From Segatella oulorum JCM 14966 (GTDB taxonomy: Bacteria; Bacteroidota; Bacteroidia; Bacteroidales; Bacteroidaceae), in the NCBI RefSeq assembly GCF_000613785.1, contig NZ_BAJQ01000002.1:88283-152282 (forward strand): DNA of 64,000 nt. The letters run 5' to 3'. Position 1 is the first letter of the stretch; each line of letters starts with the position of its first letter. Shown here one piece after another: positions 51,209-60,045 of the stretch. The notes beneath the pieces were generated by a model. That model made no database searches and was not told where the DNA came from. It was given only the letters and a program-made list of their open reading frames with translations. The position numbers and the translations under genes were made by a program.

Positions 51209-52657
51209 ATGAAACATATTTTTGGCATTTTCCGCATCAAGAAAGACGAACGAGGGATGGCGCTCTCCGCGGCACTCTATGCCGTGGTGCTCAACCTTTT
51301 GGTCATCCTCCACTACGCTTCCCTATATACTAAGGTGGGCGAAGCCTATCATCAGCTGTTCGTTCGCACGTTCCACATCTCGGGATTCGACCCACTGAGC
51401 TACGCCGTGGTGTCGCAATGGGAACAGGCTTACAACATTTATCGTCACCCGTTGTTGGCATTTTTCATGTTTCCTGCTGCGCAACTCAACCAAGCACTCA
51501 TGGCCATCACGGGGCTTAACATGGCACCTTTCATCGTGGGCTGCATGCTGGTGTTCTGCGCTTTCTACAGCATCCTGTTCCTCTATCGCCTCATGGTGCA
51601 AGTCATTGGTGTGCAACGTCTCGACGCTTCACTGCTGTCGGCTTTTTTCATGAGCATGGCCTATGTCATGGTTTCAGTGAGTGTGCCCGACCATTTCTGC
51701 TTTTCGATGTTCATGTTGCTGCTCACGTTGTGGGTGGCAGGGCGCAAAATGCAGCAGGGACAGCCGTTCACCAAGTGGCAAACCATCTTGTTTTTCATCG
51801 TCACGGCGGGCATCTCGCTCAACAACGGCATCAAGATTTTCATGGCTAATGCGTGGGTCAATGGCCGAAAATTCTGGCGTCCGGCCAACATCTGCCTCGC
51901 CATTGTGCTGCCGTCGCTGCTGATGTGGGGCGCGGCACGCATGGAATGGAACTATTATGAACGCCCCTCACAATACATCAAAAACCAAAAACGCAAGGCC
52001 GAGGTGGCTGTTGCGCATGCCAAAATCGCACAGGCCGTGCGCGATACCACGCACCTCACCGACACCACGGCCATCAAACGCGCCATTCAACAGGCCATCA
52101 AACGGCAGGCACACCAGCAATATATGGCCGACCACAAGCAGCCTTGGAACCGCCACAAGGGGCAACCCATGGGCAAAGGTGAATTCACCCAGTGGACCGA
52201 CGGCACCACTTCGCGCTGGCAGTCGACGGTGGACAACCTCATGGGTGAGTCGATTCAGCTGCACGAAGACCACCTCTTGCAAGACACGTTGCGCGCCCGT
52301 CCGCTCTTTGTGCCCTATCGTTACGCCCTCAACTACGTGGTCGAAGGGCTCGTGGCACTGCTGTTTCTATGGGGCATCTGGGCGGGTCGGCGCCACCGTC
52401 TGTTGTGGCTTGCCCTCTCGTTTTGGGCATTCGACATGGCTATCCACATGGGCTTGGGCTTCGGACTGAACGAGGTTTACATCATGGGTGCCCATTGGCT
52501 CTTCGTCATTCCCATCGCCTACGCCTACCTGTTGCGCCAAACGGCCACACAGCGTCGCTGGCATCGTCTGCTCCGCACGCTCCTTCTCGCCCTCACCCTC
52601 TTCCTCTTTTGCTGGAACTTTGCGCTCTATGCCCACTATCTCTGCACCGCCGCATAG
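51209..52657 (+). CDS. Polytopic membrane protein, possibly DUF6080 family
   Basis: 482-residue inner-membrane protein with about ten hydrophobic segments. It opens with a positively charged MKHIFGIFRIKKDERG, and a large hydrophilic loop of about 120 residues (RPSQYIKNQKRKAEVAVAHA, through a Gln/Lys-rich and Trp-rich part) separates the last helices. The arrangement of helices and soluble loop is like glycosyltransferase-type or DUF6080 proteins, but I see no catalytic motif I can name. The start at 51209 is preferred over one 25 codons upstream because it follows the -7 box and clears ispF. Function unknown. Confidence 0.7.
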   Translation: MKHIFGIFRIKKDERGMALSAALYAVVLNLLVILHYASLYTKVGEAYHQLFVRTFHISGFDPLSYAVVSQWEQAYNIYRHPLLAFFMFPAAQLNQALMAITGLNMAPFIVGCMLVFCAFYSILFLYRLMVQVIGVQRLDASLLSAFFMSMAYVMVSVSVPDHFCFSMFMLLLTLWVAGRKMQQGQPFTKWQTILFFIVTAGISLNNGIKIFMANAWVNGRKFWRPANICLAIVLPSLLMWGAARMEWNYYERPSQYIKNQKRKAEVAVAHAKIAQAVRDTTHLTDTTAIKRAIQQAIKRQAHQQYMADHKQPWNRHKGQPMGKGEFTQWTDGTTSRWQSTVDNLMGESIQLHEDHLLQDTLRARPLFVPYRYALNYVVEGLVALLFLWGIWAGRRHRLLWLALSFWAFDMAIHMGLGFGLNEVYIMGAHWLFVIPIAYAYLLRQTATQRRWHRLLRTLLLALTLFLFCWNFALYAHYLCTAA

Positions 52658-52704
52658 CCCCATTCCCACGTCTCTACCCACCGATCGCCGCCGGCATGGT
52701 AACG

Positions 52705-54048
52705 CTACTCACACGCTTTGCGGGGTAAAAAGGGCACTTGGGGTGCGCACAACGCAAAATATTTCTGAATGCCATAGAGCGGAATATTCTGCATCCACGT
52801 TTGATTTTCATAGCCAAGCATGCTGATACGCAGACCTTTAAGCCCGTATTCGGGATGCCTCTCAACATAGGTTTTCAACGATTTTGCACGCACATTCTCT
52901 TCAGCCTTCACCTCTATAGGTATCGTTCGCAGAGGCGTTTGCACCACAAAATCAATCTCGGCCGGTGTCGAAGTGCTGCTCCAATAATAAGATTGCAGCC
53001 CCAATGCCGTGAGCTGTTGCAATACAAACTGCTCGGTGAAAGCACCCTTAAATTCCTTAAAAACATCATTGTTGACAATCATCTGCTGCACAGGCGCGCC
53101 TGCCATGCAAGCAAAAAGACCACAATCGAGCAGAAAGAGCTTGAAAGCAGTGAGATCTTCATAAAATTTTAACGGTGCATGCACTTCCTTCACACGGCTC
53201 ACCTTTTGCACAATCCCTGCATCAATGAGCCACTGAATAGCCAACTCATACTCGCGTGCACGCGCCCCTTGCCGAATAACGCCATAGAGAAATTTCTTGT
53301 TTTCCTTGGCCAACTGCGAGGGTAAGCTGTCTAACACCTGCCCAATGCGCACACTCTCGGCCTTAGAACAATGCTTCGAAATGTCATTACGATAGGCATT
53401 GAGGAGGTTTTCTTGCAACTGACGAACGACCATTAAATCGTGCTGCTGTGTGAAAGCAGCAACCACTTCGGGCATTCCTCCCACATAATAGTAATAACGC
53501 AAGTGCTCCATCAGCTTCGATGCCACACCATTGACCACAGACCAATCGCCTTGTTGCAACAAATGAAGCAAGCCTTCCTCGTCTTGCGCCATGAGAAATT
53601 CTTCGAAATCCATGGGATGGAGCGTGAGCATATCCACCTTCCCTACAGGAAAAGAATACCCTTGCTGGAGCGTAATGCCCAGCAACGAACCCGCCGCCAT
53701 CACATGATAGTCGGGTGCTTGCTCTTGAAAATATTTCAAACTATGTAGCCCACGAGGTGCTTCCTGCAACTCATCGAAAATAATCAGCGTATGATGTGGC
53801 TCGGGATAAACACCTGTGATGGCCTGAATGGTCAGCAACATACGTGGCAGATTGTAGTCGGCTTCAAACAGACTGCGCGCCAAAGGTTCGGCATCACAGT
53901 TGATATAGGCCACCGATGAATAGCACCGGCGACCAAACTCACGCATCAACCAAGTCTTTCCCACTTGGCGTGCGCCCAACAAAATCAAGGGTTTGCGCTG
54001 CTCATTCGCTTTCCATTGCGCTAATAACTGAAAGGCTTTTCGTTCCAT
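52705..54048 (-). CDS. AAA ATPase with DUF4143 domain
   Basis: 447-residue ATPase of the AAA_14/DUF4143 class. Walker A reads LLGARQVGKTWLMREFG (about residue 22), Walker B LIIFDELQEAPRGL, and sensor-type MAAGSLLGI follows. The C-terminal half is the DUF4143 domain, with TEQFVLQQLTALG and a PD-(D/E)xK-like core (PAEIDFVVQTPLRTIPIEVKAEE). The family is abundant, often multicopy and poorly understood; the nuclease-like end suggests DNA action. It converges on the membrane protein gene. Three 16-bp direct repeats and a -7 box lie immediately upstream. Confidence 0.9.
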   Translation of the reverse strand: MERKAFQLLAQWKANEQRKPLILLGARQVGKTWLMREFGRRCYSSVAYINCDAEPLARSLFEADYNLPRMLLTIQAITGVYPEPHHTLIIFDELQEAPRGLHSLKYFQEQAPDYHVMAAGSLLGITLQQGYSFPVGKVDMLTLHPMDFEEFLMAQDEEGLLHLLQQGDWSVVNGVASKLMEHLRYYYYVGGMPEVVAAFTQQHDLMVVRQLQENLLNAYRNDISKHCSKAESVRIGQVLDSLPSQLAKENKKFLYGVIRQGARAREYELAIQWLIDAGIVQKVSRVKEVHAPLKFYEDLTAFKLFLLDCGLFACMAGAPVQQMIVNNDVFKEFKGAFTEQFVLQQLTALGLQSYYWSSTSTPAEIDFVVQTPLRTIPIEVKAEENVRAKSLKTYVERHPEYGLKGLRISMLGYENQTWMQNIPLYGIQKYFALCAPQVPFLPRKACE

Positions 54049-54067
54049 TCCAAACTATTCTTTTCTG

Positions 54068-54075
54068 CAAATTTA
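54068..54075 (-). promoter_or_regulatory. Promoter -7 box for the AAA/DUF4143 gene
   Basis: TAAATTTG on the minus strand, 19 bases before the start, overlapping by one base the first of three direct repeats. No consensus -33 element is present, as expected for a regulated promoter. Confidence 0.6.
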
Positions 54076-54156
54076 CACATTTTTCGAGGGATAATCACAC
54101 TGTTTTTACACATTTTTCGAGGGTTCAACGTGCAAAAACAACACATTTTTCGAGGG
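54075..54156 (-). repeat. Three 16-bp direct repeats with 33-bp period at an ATPase promoter
   Basis: ACACATTTTTCGAGGG occurs exactly at 54075-54090, 54108-54123 and 54141-54156; the 17-base spacers differ. The 33-base step is about three helical turns and also a whole number of codons; in one minus-strand frame each copy encodes PRKMC. The rest of 54157-54300 shows nothing else I can name. Confidence 0.9.
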
Positions 54157-54302
54157 AAAGGCACAGAGATGGAGAAACCGTTACGCATGTTTTGAAAACA
54201 AAAACGCGATAGATTTCCACTCATGCGCAACCCTTTTCAGGAACCATCATTGCCTTTTTCGTGGAAAAAAGTGCTTAAAAAGTACATAAACGTTGTTTTT
54301 TA

Positions 54303-54333
54303 TTGCATAATTCAATTATAATCCTTACATTTG
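54303..54333 (+). promoter_or_regulatory. Promoter of the Lrp-type regulator
   Basis: TTG at 54303-54305 and TACATTTG at 54326-54333 with a 20-base spacer. It gives a leader of about 250 bases before the chosen start, with no named RNA element seen. Confidence 0.7.
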
Positions 54334-54587
54334 CTCTGCTTAAGGCGCATTTCAAAACCTACGCTTCGCAACAACAAGGCCGTTCATTGCGTAACTTTTC
54401 CTTTCTTTTTGAAAGCACGATAAGGCCCATAAGGTTTTCAAAAAAGGAAGAGCCAGCGTGCCGAAAGATGGCCAATAACCCAGCATAGGTGCATGGCTTT
54501 GCCCTAAAAATAAGGGCCGAGTGCCATACGAATGTGCCCCAAAGAATGGAAAAAATAAACAACATGAAACAAGAGGAAGAGAAAAAA

Positions 54588-55058
54588 ATGGAAAAAATAG
54601 ATCAACTCGACCGTAAGATTTTACGTATTTTATCAGACAATGCGCGCGTTCCTTTCAAGGAAATCGCAGCAAGATGTGGTGTTTCGCGCGCTGCTGTGCA
54701 TCAACGTGTGCAGCGTCTCATCGACAACAATGTGTTTATGGGCAGCGGTTTCGACATCAATCCCACCCGTTTGGGCTATCCGCTTTATGCCTATGTGGGC
54801 GTGCATTTGGAGCATGGAAAGCTCTATCACCAGGTGGTTGAAGGCCTGAAAGCCATTCCAGAGGTGGTAGAATGTCACTGCGTCACAGGTCGTTACGCCA
54901 TGTTATTGAAGCTCTATGCGCGCGATAATGCCCATCTCATGGCACTACTCAACACGCAGGTGCAAGCCATTGCGGGTGTCGTTTCTACCGAAACGCTCGT
55001 GAATTTGGAGGCAAGCATACAGCGTGAACTCCCCATTCACATGGAGAACGGAAAGTAA
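54588..55058 (+). CDS. Lrp/AsnC-family transcriptional regulator
   Basis: 156-residue amino-acid-responsive regulator. The winged helix-turn-helix is in DQLDRKILRILSDNARVPFKEIAARCGVSRAAVHQRVQRLIDN, and the C-terminal RAM domain contains VEGLKAIPEVVECHCVTGRYAML. Upstream ATGs at 54546 and 54564 are in frame; I chose 54588 because MEKIDQLDRKIL is the family N-terminus and a purine-rich stretch precedes it. It lies 24 bases before the C26-M19 peptidase gene, so it may control that operon. The ligand is unknown. Confidence 0.9.
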   Translation: MEKIDQLDRKILRILSDNARVPFKEIAARCGVSRAAVHQRVQRLIDNNVFMGSGFDINPTRLGYPLYAYVGVHLEHGKLYHQVVEGLKAIPEVVECHCVTGRYAMLLKLYARDNAHLMALLNTQVQAIAGVVSTETLVNLEASIQRELPIHMENGK

Positions 55059-55082
55059 TATTTTTTCATAAACATTCGAGAC

Positions 55083-56822
55083 ATGAACAAATCCTTTCAG
55101 CTTCAGGCACAGCTCGATGCCATCTATGGCCATTTTCCCGAGGCCAAGCCGCGCCCTTTGATTGGCATTTCGGCCAATACGGCCGACATCGACCTCACGC
55201 TTCGGCGCGTATATTGTGATCAGATTGTGCGTGCAGGCGGTGTTCCGGTGGTGCTTCCACCAGTCGATGATGCCGAAGTGTTGATTAACATGCTCGAAGG
55301 AATCGACGGATTGGTGCTCACGGGCGGTGCCGATTACAACCCATTATGGTATGGCGAACAGCCTGAAAAAGAGCTGCATACCATCAATTCCACACGCGAT
55401 TTGCCCGAACTGCTGCTCACTCGTTTGGCTTTCAACCGCCAAATTCCCATCTTAGGCATCTGCCGTGGTGTGCAAACCATGGCCATTGCCTTGGGCGGAA
55501 ACTTGGTGCAAGACCTCAAAACGCCCCTCAAACACAGTCAGGACGCACCGCGTTCGGAGGCCACACACAGCGTGACTATCACCGAAGGCAGCACCCTATA
55601 TGGCCTTTATGGGCAGGAAACTTTTGTCAATAGTTTTCACCATCAAGCGGTGAAAGACTGCGGTTCGCATCTCCATGTCGTAGCCACGGCACCCGATGGT
55701 GTGATTGAAGCGGTGGAAAGCACCGAGCAAAAGGCGCTCATGGGCGTGCAATGGCATCCCGAATGGATGGGCGACGAGGGACTGAAACTGTTTGAATGGC
55801 TCACGCAACGCAGCCGAGAGTTCAAGGCTGCCAAGGCACTTCACCGCGAAATTCTCACGCTTGACAGCCATTGTGACACGCCGATGTTCTTCCCACAGGG
55901 CGTGCATTTCAAGCAAAGAGACCCCAAGGTGCTCTACGATCTGCACAAGATGACCGACGGAAAGCAAGATGCCGTGACCATGGTGGCCTATCTTCCGCAG
56001 CATCCTAAGCCCGGAGAACTGCCCGAAGGCATGTCGCCTCGCCAGTATGCCGACAGCATTTTCGACCAGATAGAGGCCATCGTGGCGCACGAGAGTGACT
56101 ATGTTGCCTTGGCCAGAACGCCCCAACAGCTCTACGAAAACAAGGCGATGGGCAAGAAAAGCATCATGCTCGGCATTGAAAACGGGCTGGCTATTGAAGA
56201 CGATATTCGCAATATTGCCCACTTTGCGCAACGCGGAATCGTTTATATCACGCTGTGTCACAACGGCGACAACGCGATTTGCGACAGTGCAAGAGGCACG
56301 CAAACGCATGGCGGTGTGAGTGCTTTTGGCGAGCAGGTGATAGGCGAAATGAACCGATTGGGCGTGATGGTCGACCTCAGTCACGGTGCCGAAACGAGTT
56401 TCTTCGATGCCCTTTCCATCAGCCAAACGCCCATTGTGTGCAGCCACAGCAACTGCAAAGCGCTGTGCGATGTGCCGCGTAACCTCACCGACGCGCAGTT
56501 AAAGGCGCTCGCTCAGGCGGGGGGTGTGGCGCAAATCACACTCTATCACGGCTTTTTGCGCAAGGAAGGTGAGGCCGACATCCGCGATGCCATGGCCCAT
56601 TTAAACCATGCTATCGACGTGATGGGTATCGACCACGTGGGCCTTGGCACCGATTTCGACGGCGATGGCGGCATCAAAGGGCTGGCCGATGCGTCGGAAC
56701 TCATCAACTTCACCACCGCCCTTTTGCGGCAACGGTTCTCGAAAGCCGACATCAAAAAGATTTGGGGCGAGAACTGGTTGCGCGTGATGCGCCGGGTGCA
56801 AGCCGCGAAACATGACGCATAG
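55083..56822 (+). CDS. Fusion of class I glutamine-amidotransferase-like hydrolase (C26) and M19 dipeptidase
   Basis: 579-residue two-domain enzyme. Residues about 20-250 are a C26 gamma-glutamyl hydrolase/PuuD-like domain with the nucleophile in GICRGVQTMA and the His-Glu pair in VQWHPEW. Residues about 260-570 are an M19 membrane-dipeptidase domain with metal ligands in LDSHCDTP, YITLCHN, VDLSHG, CSHSNC and GLGTDFDGDGG. No signal peptide is seen. The combination suggests one protein that removes gamma-glutamyl groups and then cleaves the remaining dipeptide, for instance in glutathione-type or polyglutamyl peptide use. That is inferred from the fusion only. It is co-transcribed with the Lrp regulator. 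Confidence 0.88.
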   Translation: MNKSFQLQAQLDAIYGHFPEAKPRPLIGISANTADIDLTLRRVYCDQIVRAGGVPVVLPPVDDAEVLINMLEGIDGLVLTGGADYNPLWYGEQPEKELHTINSTRDLPELLLTRLAFNRQIPILGICRGVQTMAIALGGNLVQDLKTPLKHSQDAPRSEATHSVTITEGSTLYGLYGQETFVNSFHHQAVKDCGSHLHVVATAPDGVIEAVESTEQKALMGVQWHPEWMGDEGLKLFEWLTQRSREFKAAKALHREILTLDSHCDTPMFFPQGVHFKQRDPKVLYDLHKMTDGKQDAVTMVAYLPQHPKPGELPEGMSPRQYADSIFDQIEAIVAHESDYVALARTPQQLYENKAMGKKSIMLGIENGLAIEDDIRNIAHFAQRGIVYITLCHNGDNAICDSARGTQTHGGVSAFGEQVIGEMNRLGVMVDLSHGAETSFFDALSISQTPIVCSHSNCKALCDVPRNLTDAQLKALAQAGGVAQITLYHGFLRKEGEADIRDAMAHLNHAIDVMGIDHVGLGTDFDGDGGIKGLADASELINFTTALLRQRFSKADIKKIWGENWLRVMRRVQAAKHDA

Positions 56823-56945
56823 GGCGTTGAATTGCAACAGAAATCGACGCAGATTATCCATTGATCGCAACGGATCATGCGTGCAAAGCGGTGCATATTT
56901 CGTCGCACACGCACTATACCTATTTTATAGATAGGCAGCGTTACC

Positions 56946-56976
56946 GAGGTGGTCACACATTGTTACCACCTCTTTT
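56946..56976 (+). terminator. Terminator after the C26-M19 gene
   Basis: 8-bp stem GAGGTGGT / ACCACCTC with an 11-base loop, followed by TTTTCTTC. The remainder of the gap to 57252 shows no gene I can support. Confidence 0.7.
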
Positions 56977-57252
56977 CTTCTCTACCCAACCGAAGCCTGC
57001 ACGCTTAGGCAATGAAGTGCATGTTGCCCACAGCCCTCCTTGCATCACATCATCCATCAACACGCCTTGCATGGGCGATGAATGGAGCACTTCACGCATG
57101 CAATAACACCGTTTCCGAGTTAACAACATGGTGCCAATGGGAGCACACGAGGGGGCTCTTTTGCGTGAAAAAAAGTTATTTTTTAAAAACAAGGAGTGGG
57201 ATGTAATGGAATTTTTGGTAGGTTTGCAATCCTAACATTTATTCATTCCCGC

Positions 57253-57594
57253 ATGGCAATTCTACTCTTTTTTCTCCTCATCAACTTCTTTCCGCTGTTC
57301 ATTTTTCTATGGTTTTTCCACCATTTAACCACTAAGGAGCAGCTCGTTTCGCTGAGTCCGGTTCTGTTTCAGCTGATTGTGCTGTTCGTTGCTGCGCTCC
57401 TTTCAGGTGATGACCTACTGGTGGCATTTGCATTTGGGCTGGGCATACCCTTTCTGCTCCTCAACATCATCACCCTTGCCGGTGCGTTTTCTGCCGCCTA
57501 TTGCTATCGTCGGGGATGGAAAAGCAGTGCGAAGGTTGTGGTTTGCACCACTTTTGCTTTCATGTTAATGAGCGCCGCGCTATTCGCGAAATAA
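57253..57594 (+). CDS. Small membrane protein of unknown function
   Basis: 113-residue protein with four likely membrane segments (FFLLINFFPLFIFLWFF; LFQLIVLFVAALLS; FGLGIPFLLLNIITLAGAFSA; VVCTTFAFMLMSAALF) and short charged loops. I do not recognise a family. It lies 54 bases before a second small membrane protein with a similar layout, including an AYC-basic motif near the same point (AYCYRRGWKSS against AYCFLKRWDAQ). The two probably derive from one duplication and may form a hetero-oligomer. Confidence 0.55.
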   Translation: MAILLFFLLINFFPLFIFLWFFHHLTTKEQLVSLSPVLFQLIVLFVAALLSGDDLLVAFAFGLGIPFLLLNIITLAGAFSAAYCYRRGWKSSAKVVVCTTFAFMLMSAALFAK

Positions 57595-57648
57595 GAAAAA
57601 CGGCAGTTGAAGCACATGGATTGCACCTTTTAAACGAACTCAATTCAA

Positions 57649-57996
57649 ATGGAAACATTTTATATTTTCGCCATAGCCCACCTCACCTTGCTCGTGGTCT
57701 ATTTCATCCTGTTCCGCCATGTAGCCCTGAAAAAGCGGCTGTTGGCGCTCTATCCTTTGGACATAGGATTAGTAATCACCATCATTAACGACATTGCATT
57801 CCATCCAAGTCTCGAAAACTTGGCCAATATGGAGCCTCTTCACTACGCCATTATGCAAGCCTTGCTGATGCAAGCGAGCAGCTATGCCGGCGCCTATTGC
57901 TTCTTAAAGCGGTGGGATGCACAAGCCATCGTGGTGCTGTTCATCGGTTTTGCGAGCAGCATATACTTGGTGATATGCACTCTCAGTAACCTCTGA
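57649..57996 (+). CDS. Second small membrane protein, paralogue-like
   Basis: 115-residue protein with about four membrane segments (FAIAHLTLLVVYFILF; PLDIGLVITIINDIAF; MQALLMQASSYAGAYCFL; IVVLFIGFASSIYLVICTL). No family is recognised. It shares length, topology and the GAYC/basic turn with the preceding gene. It converges on gtrA with a 7-base gap. Confidence 0.55.
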   Translation: METFYIFAIAHLTLLVVYFILFRHVALKKRLLALYPLDIGLVITIINDIAFHPSLENLANMEPLHYAIMQALLMQASSYAGAYCFLKRWDAQAIVVLFIGFASSIYLVICTLSNL

Positions 57997-58003
57997 TGGC
58001 GGC

Positions 58004-58408
58004 TCAACGTTTTAATACAAGCCTTACGAGCACGAAATTCAGGGGCACGGTGATGGCAAACATCGGCAAAGGAGCGAGCGTGGGTGCCATACCGAGGGCG
58101 ATAGCGGTGTGGAGGATGAGCTGTTGCAGGCCATAGTTGACCACATGGCAGAGGGCGAACCCCACGCCCTTGCGCGCCGATCCCTTCACTTTGAAGGTGT
58201 AACGCGTGCTGGCCAAGAAGTTGAACAAGAAGCTCACGCCATAGCCTATGGTGTTGGCTATGAACGCGTTGACCACCAAAAGCATGAGCGCATAGACGCC
58301 ATATTGCAACGCTACGGCCGTGATGCCCACCACAACGAAGCGCAACACCTCGCCAAGGAGTGCGCGATGTTCAGGCGCGAAAGGGTTTAAAATGGGCTTC
58401 ATCGGCAT
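58004..58408 (-). CDS. GtrA-like membrane protein
   Basis: 134-residue protein with four membrane helices (VLRFVVVGITAVALQYGVYALML; FIANTIGYGVSFLFNFLAS; HVVNYGLQQLILHTAIALG; MFAITVPLNFVLVRL), matching the GtrA family, which helps move or position undecaprenyl-linked sugars. RFVVVG near the start and FNFLASTRYTFK are typical. It overlaps the upstream HAD gene by 38 bases, or about 32 from an in-frame ATG at 58402, so the two are tightly coupled. It ends the envelope-modification gene group. Confidence 0.88.
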   Translation of the reverse strand: MPMKPILNPFAPEHRALLGEVLRFVVVGITAVALQYGVYALMLLVVNAFIANTIGYGVSFLFNFLASTRYTFKVKGSARKGVGFALCHVVNYGLQQLILHTAIALGMAPTLAPLPMFAITVPLNFVLVRLVLKR

Positions 58409-58961
58409 AGCTTAGGAGTTCTTTGTCGCCTCGACTGTCGCCAAAGGCCACGATATAATAGTGTTCGCGGGGCTGTTTGAGCACGGCTTTCACACGGTTA
58501 ACCTTCTCTGCGCCATAGCAGTTGGGCGTGAGAAACTTGCCCGTGAGGCGGCCGTTGCGCACATCAATCTGCGTGCCGAGCACCAAAACGTTCTGAAAAA
58601 ACGGTGCTACCCAGTTGTCGATGCTGGCACTTACGATCATCACCAAATGGCCTTTGCGCTGCACATCGTGCACAAACGCTGCCCCTTCGGGACGTAACAA
58701 CGCCGCATGTTGCAAGCCGAAATTGTGGCAATGCACGTTGAATTGCTCCACGGGCATGCCGCGAAAGCAATGGGCAAAAAGCCGTTCTTTGGTGCGACTG
58801 TTGCTATAAAGCCGGAGTTTCATCAGCACCAAGAGGGGCAAAAACAGCAACAAGGCGGCATAGAAGCGCAGCCGTCCCACGACAAACGGGATGAACTTCA
58901 GCAGCGTGTCATGCGTGGTGAGGGTGCCATCGAAGTCAAAAATGTAAACCTTTTCTTTCAT
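58371..58961 (-). CDS. HAD-superfamily (IB) phosphatase
   Basis: 196-residue phosphoserine-phosphatase-like HAD hydrolase. The nucleophile motif DFDGTLTTHDT is at residue 9, motif II is VSAS, and motif IV is FGDSRGDKELL. A hydrophobic stretch (RLRFYAALLLFLPLLVLMKL) in the cap suggests membrane association. Its 3' end overlaps the GtrA gene, so they probably act together, possibly on a lipid-linked sugar phosphate; that is inference. It lies 73 bases after the acyltransferase pair and is likely part of the same transcript. Confidence 0.87.
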   Translation of the reverse strand: MKEKVYIFDFDGTLTTHDTLLKFIPFVVGRLRFYAALLLFLPLLVLMKLRLYSNSRTKERLFAHCFRGMPVEQFNVHCHNFGLQHAALLRPEGAAFVHDVQRKGHLVMIVSASIDNWVAPFFQNVLVLGTQIDVRNGRLTGKFLTPNCYGAEKVNRVKAVLKQPREHYYIVAFGDSRGDKELLSYADEAHFKPFRA

Positions 58962-59034
58962 ATTTTTTTTAATCTTTTGGGGTTATCGTTTGTGAAAGGC
59001 GCCCCTGTGTGGTATGTTCCCCCACGATTTGCGC

Positions 59035-60045
59035 TCAAGAAGTGGCCTTCAGGCGTCGTTCTAAGGGCGAGATGAGCCGGCCAACCGCCGCATTTAACAG
59101 CCAAGCAACGGGCAGCGTGATGCCCAAGCACACCCAGAATTTGGCCCAATAGCCCCAGTCGCGCGGCAGATAGGCCAAGACAAAATGGATGTGGAGCAAG
59201 TAACATTCCAAGCTCAGGCTGCCCACAAAGCGGAAGATGCGGTTCGCACGGTCGGGCAAACGACGGAAGATGCGGTTTAACAACAGCACAGCCGTCACCG
59301 TGAGGGGGATGTAAAGCATGCGCTCAACGTACAAAGGAAACAGCCCATGACGCTGCTGTTCTAAGAAAATGCTCGAGAGCAAGGTCATCAAAAACAGGAG
59401 GATAATCATCCAAATGCCTGTGCCATCGATGGTTTCCTTGCGTCGAATGGCCTCGCCCATGTTGATGCCTATGAAGAAAATGGGCATGCGGCTCCAGAAA
59501 ATCTCGATGTGCCCGACGGCCTGATGAATGGGCGTGACATATTGAACGAGCACGCACCACAAGATCATCACCACGGGCAACCACCGATAAACAGGGTGTC
59601 GGCGGATGAGCATCATGTAGAAAGGGGCCAGCGCATAGAGCATCATCGTGGCCGGAATATACCAAAACGTGAGTTCGTCGTGCAGCCAAAAGTCCCAGTT
59701 GAGGGCGATGTCGCCCACGAGGTCGAGCCACATCCAGGCATCGCCTCCATGGAACCGCGGGATGTAGTAAAGGCAAGCGACAACGAGCCACGCGGGATAG
59801 ATGCGCAGATAGCGACGCAGGAAGAAATGTTTGAGCGAGGCATTTTTCATCCACGCATACCACAAGCCCACGCCACTGAGAAACAAAAAGATGTCGACGC
59901 CAATGTTTCCCATGCGCCGAAGCCCAAAGAACAGGTCGTTGCGGGGCAGGCTCACGTGGAAAAGGATGATGAAAAGCATGGCCGCTCCCATCAGCTCGCC
60001 CCGGTATTTCGAGATGTTGAAGAGTTCGATGTCGTTGATTTTCAT
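59035..60045 (-). CDS. Acyltransferase family 3 membrane protein
   Basis: 336-residue polytopic acyltransferase of the OafA/WecH class, which O-acylates sugars in lipopolysaccharide or other glycans. It shows the family start (AAMLFIILFHVSLPRNDLFFGLRRMGNIGVDIFLFLSGVGLWYAW), with the conserved His in FH and the FLSG motif, then about nine further helices. The start at 60045 overlaps the upstream acyltransferase by 4 bases (ATGA on the minus strand), which excludes the longer frame. The two adjacent acyltransferases share topology but differ in sequence. Confidence 0.88.
   Translation of the reverse strand: MKINDIELFNISKYRGELMGAAMLFIILFHVSLPRNDLFFGLRRMGNIGVDIFLFLSGVGLWYAWMKNASLKHFFLRRYLRIYPAWLVVACLYYIPRFHGGDAWMWLDLVGDIALNWDFWLHDELTFWYIPATMMLYALAPFYMMLIRRHPVYRWLPVVMILWCVLVQYVTPIHQAVGHIEIFWSRMPIFFIGINMGEAIRRKETIDGTGIWMIILLFLMTLLSSIFLEQQRHGLFPLYVERMLYIPLTVTAVLLLNRIFRRLPDRANRIFRFVGSLSLECYLLHIHFVLAYLPRDWGYWAKFWVCLGITLPVAWLLNAAVGRLISPLERRLKATS

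Noticed and set aside
54075..54156. Mini CRISPR array (16-bp repeat, 17-base spacers)
   Set aside because: Repeat and spacer are far too short and the copies sit on a promoter.
54021..54230. A 69-residue minus-strand protein with PRKMC repeats
   Set aside because: It overlaps the ATPase start and its -7 box, and the repeats are better explained as DNA sites; kept only as an alternative reading.
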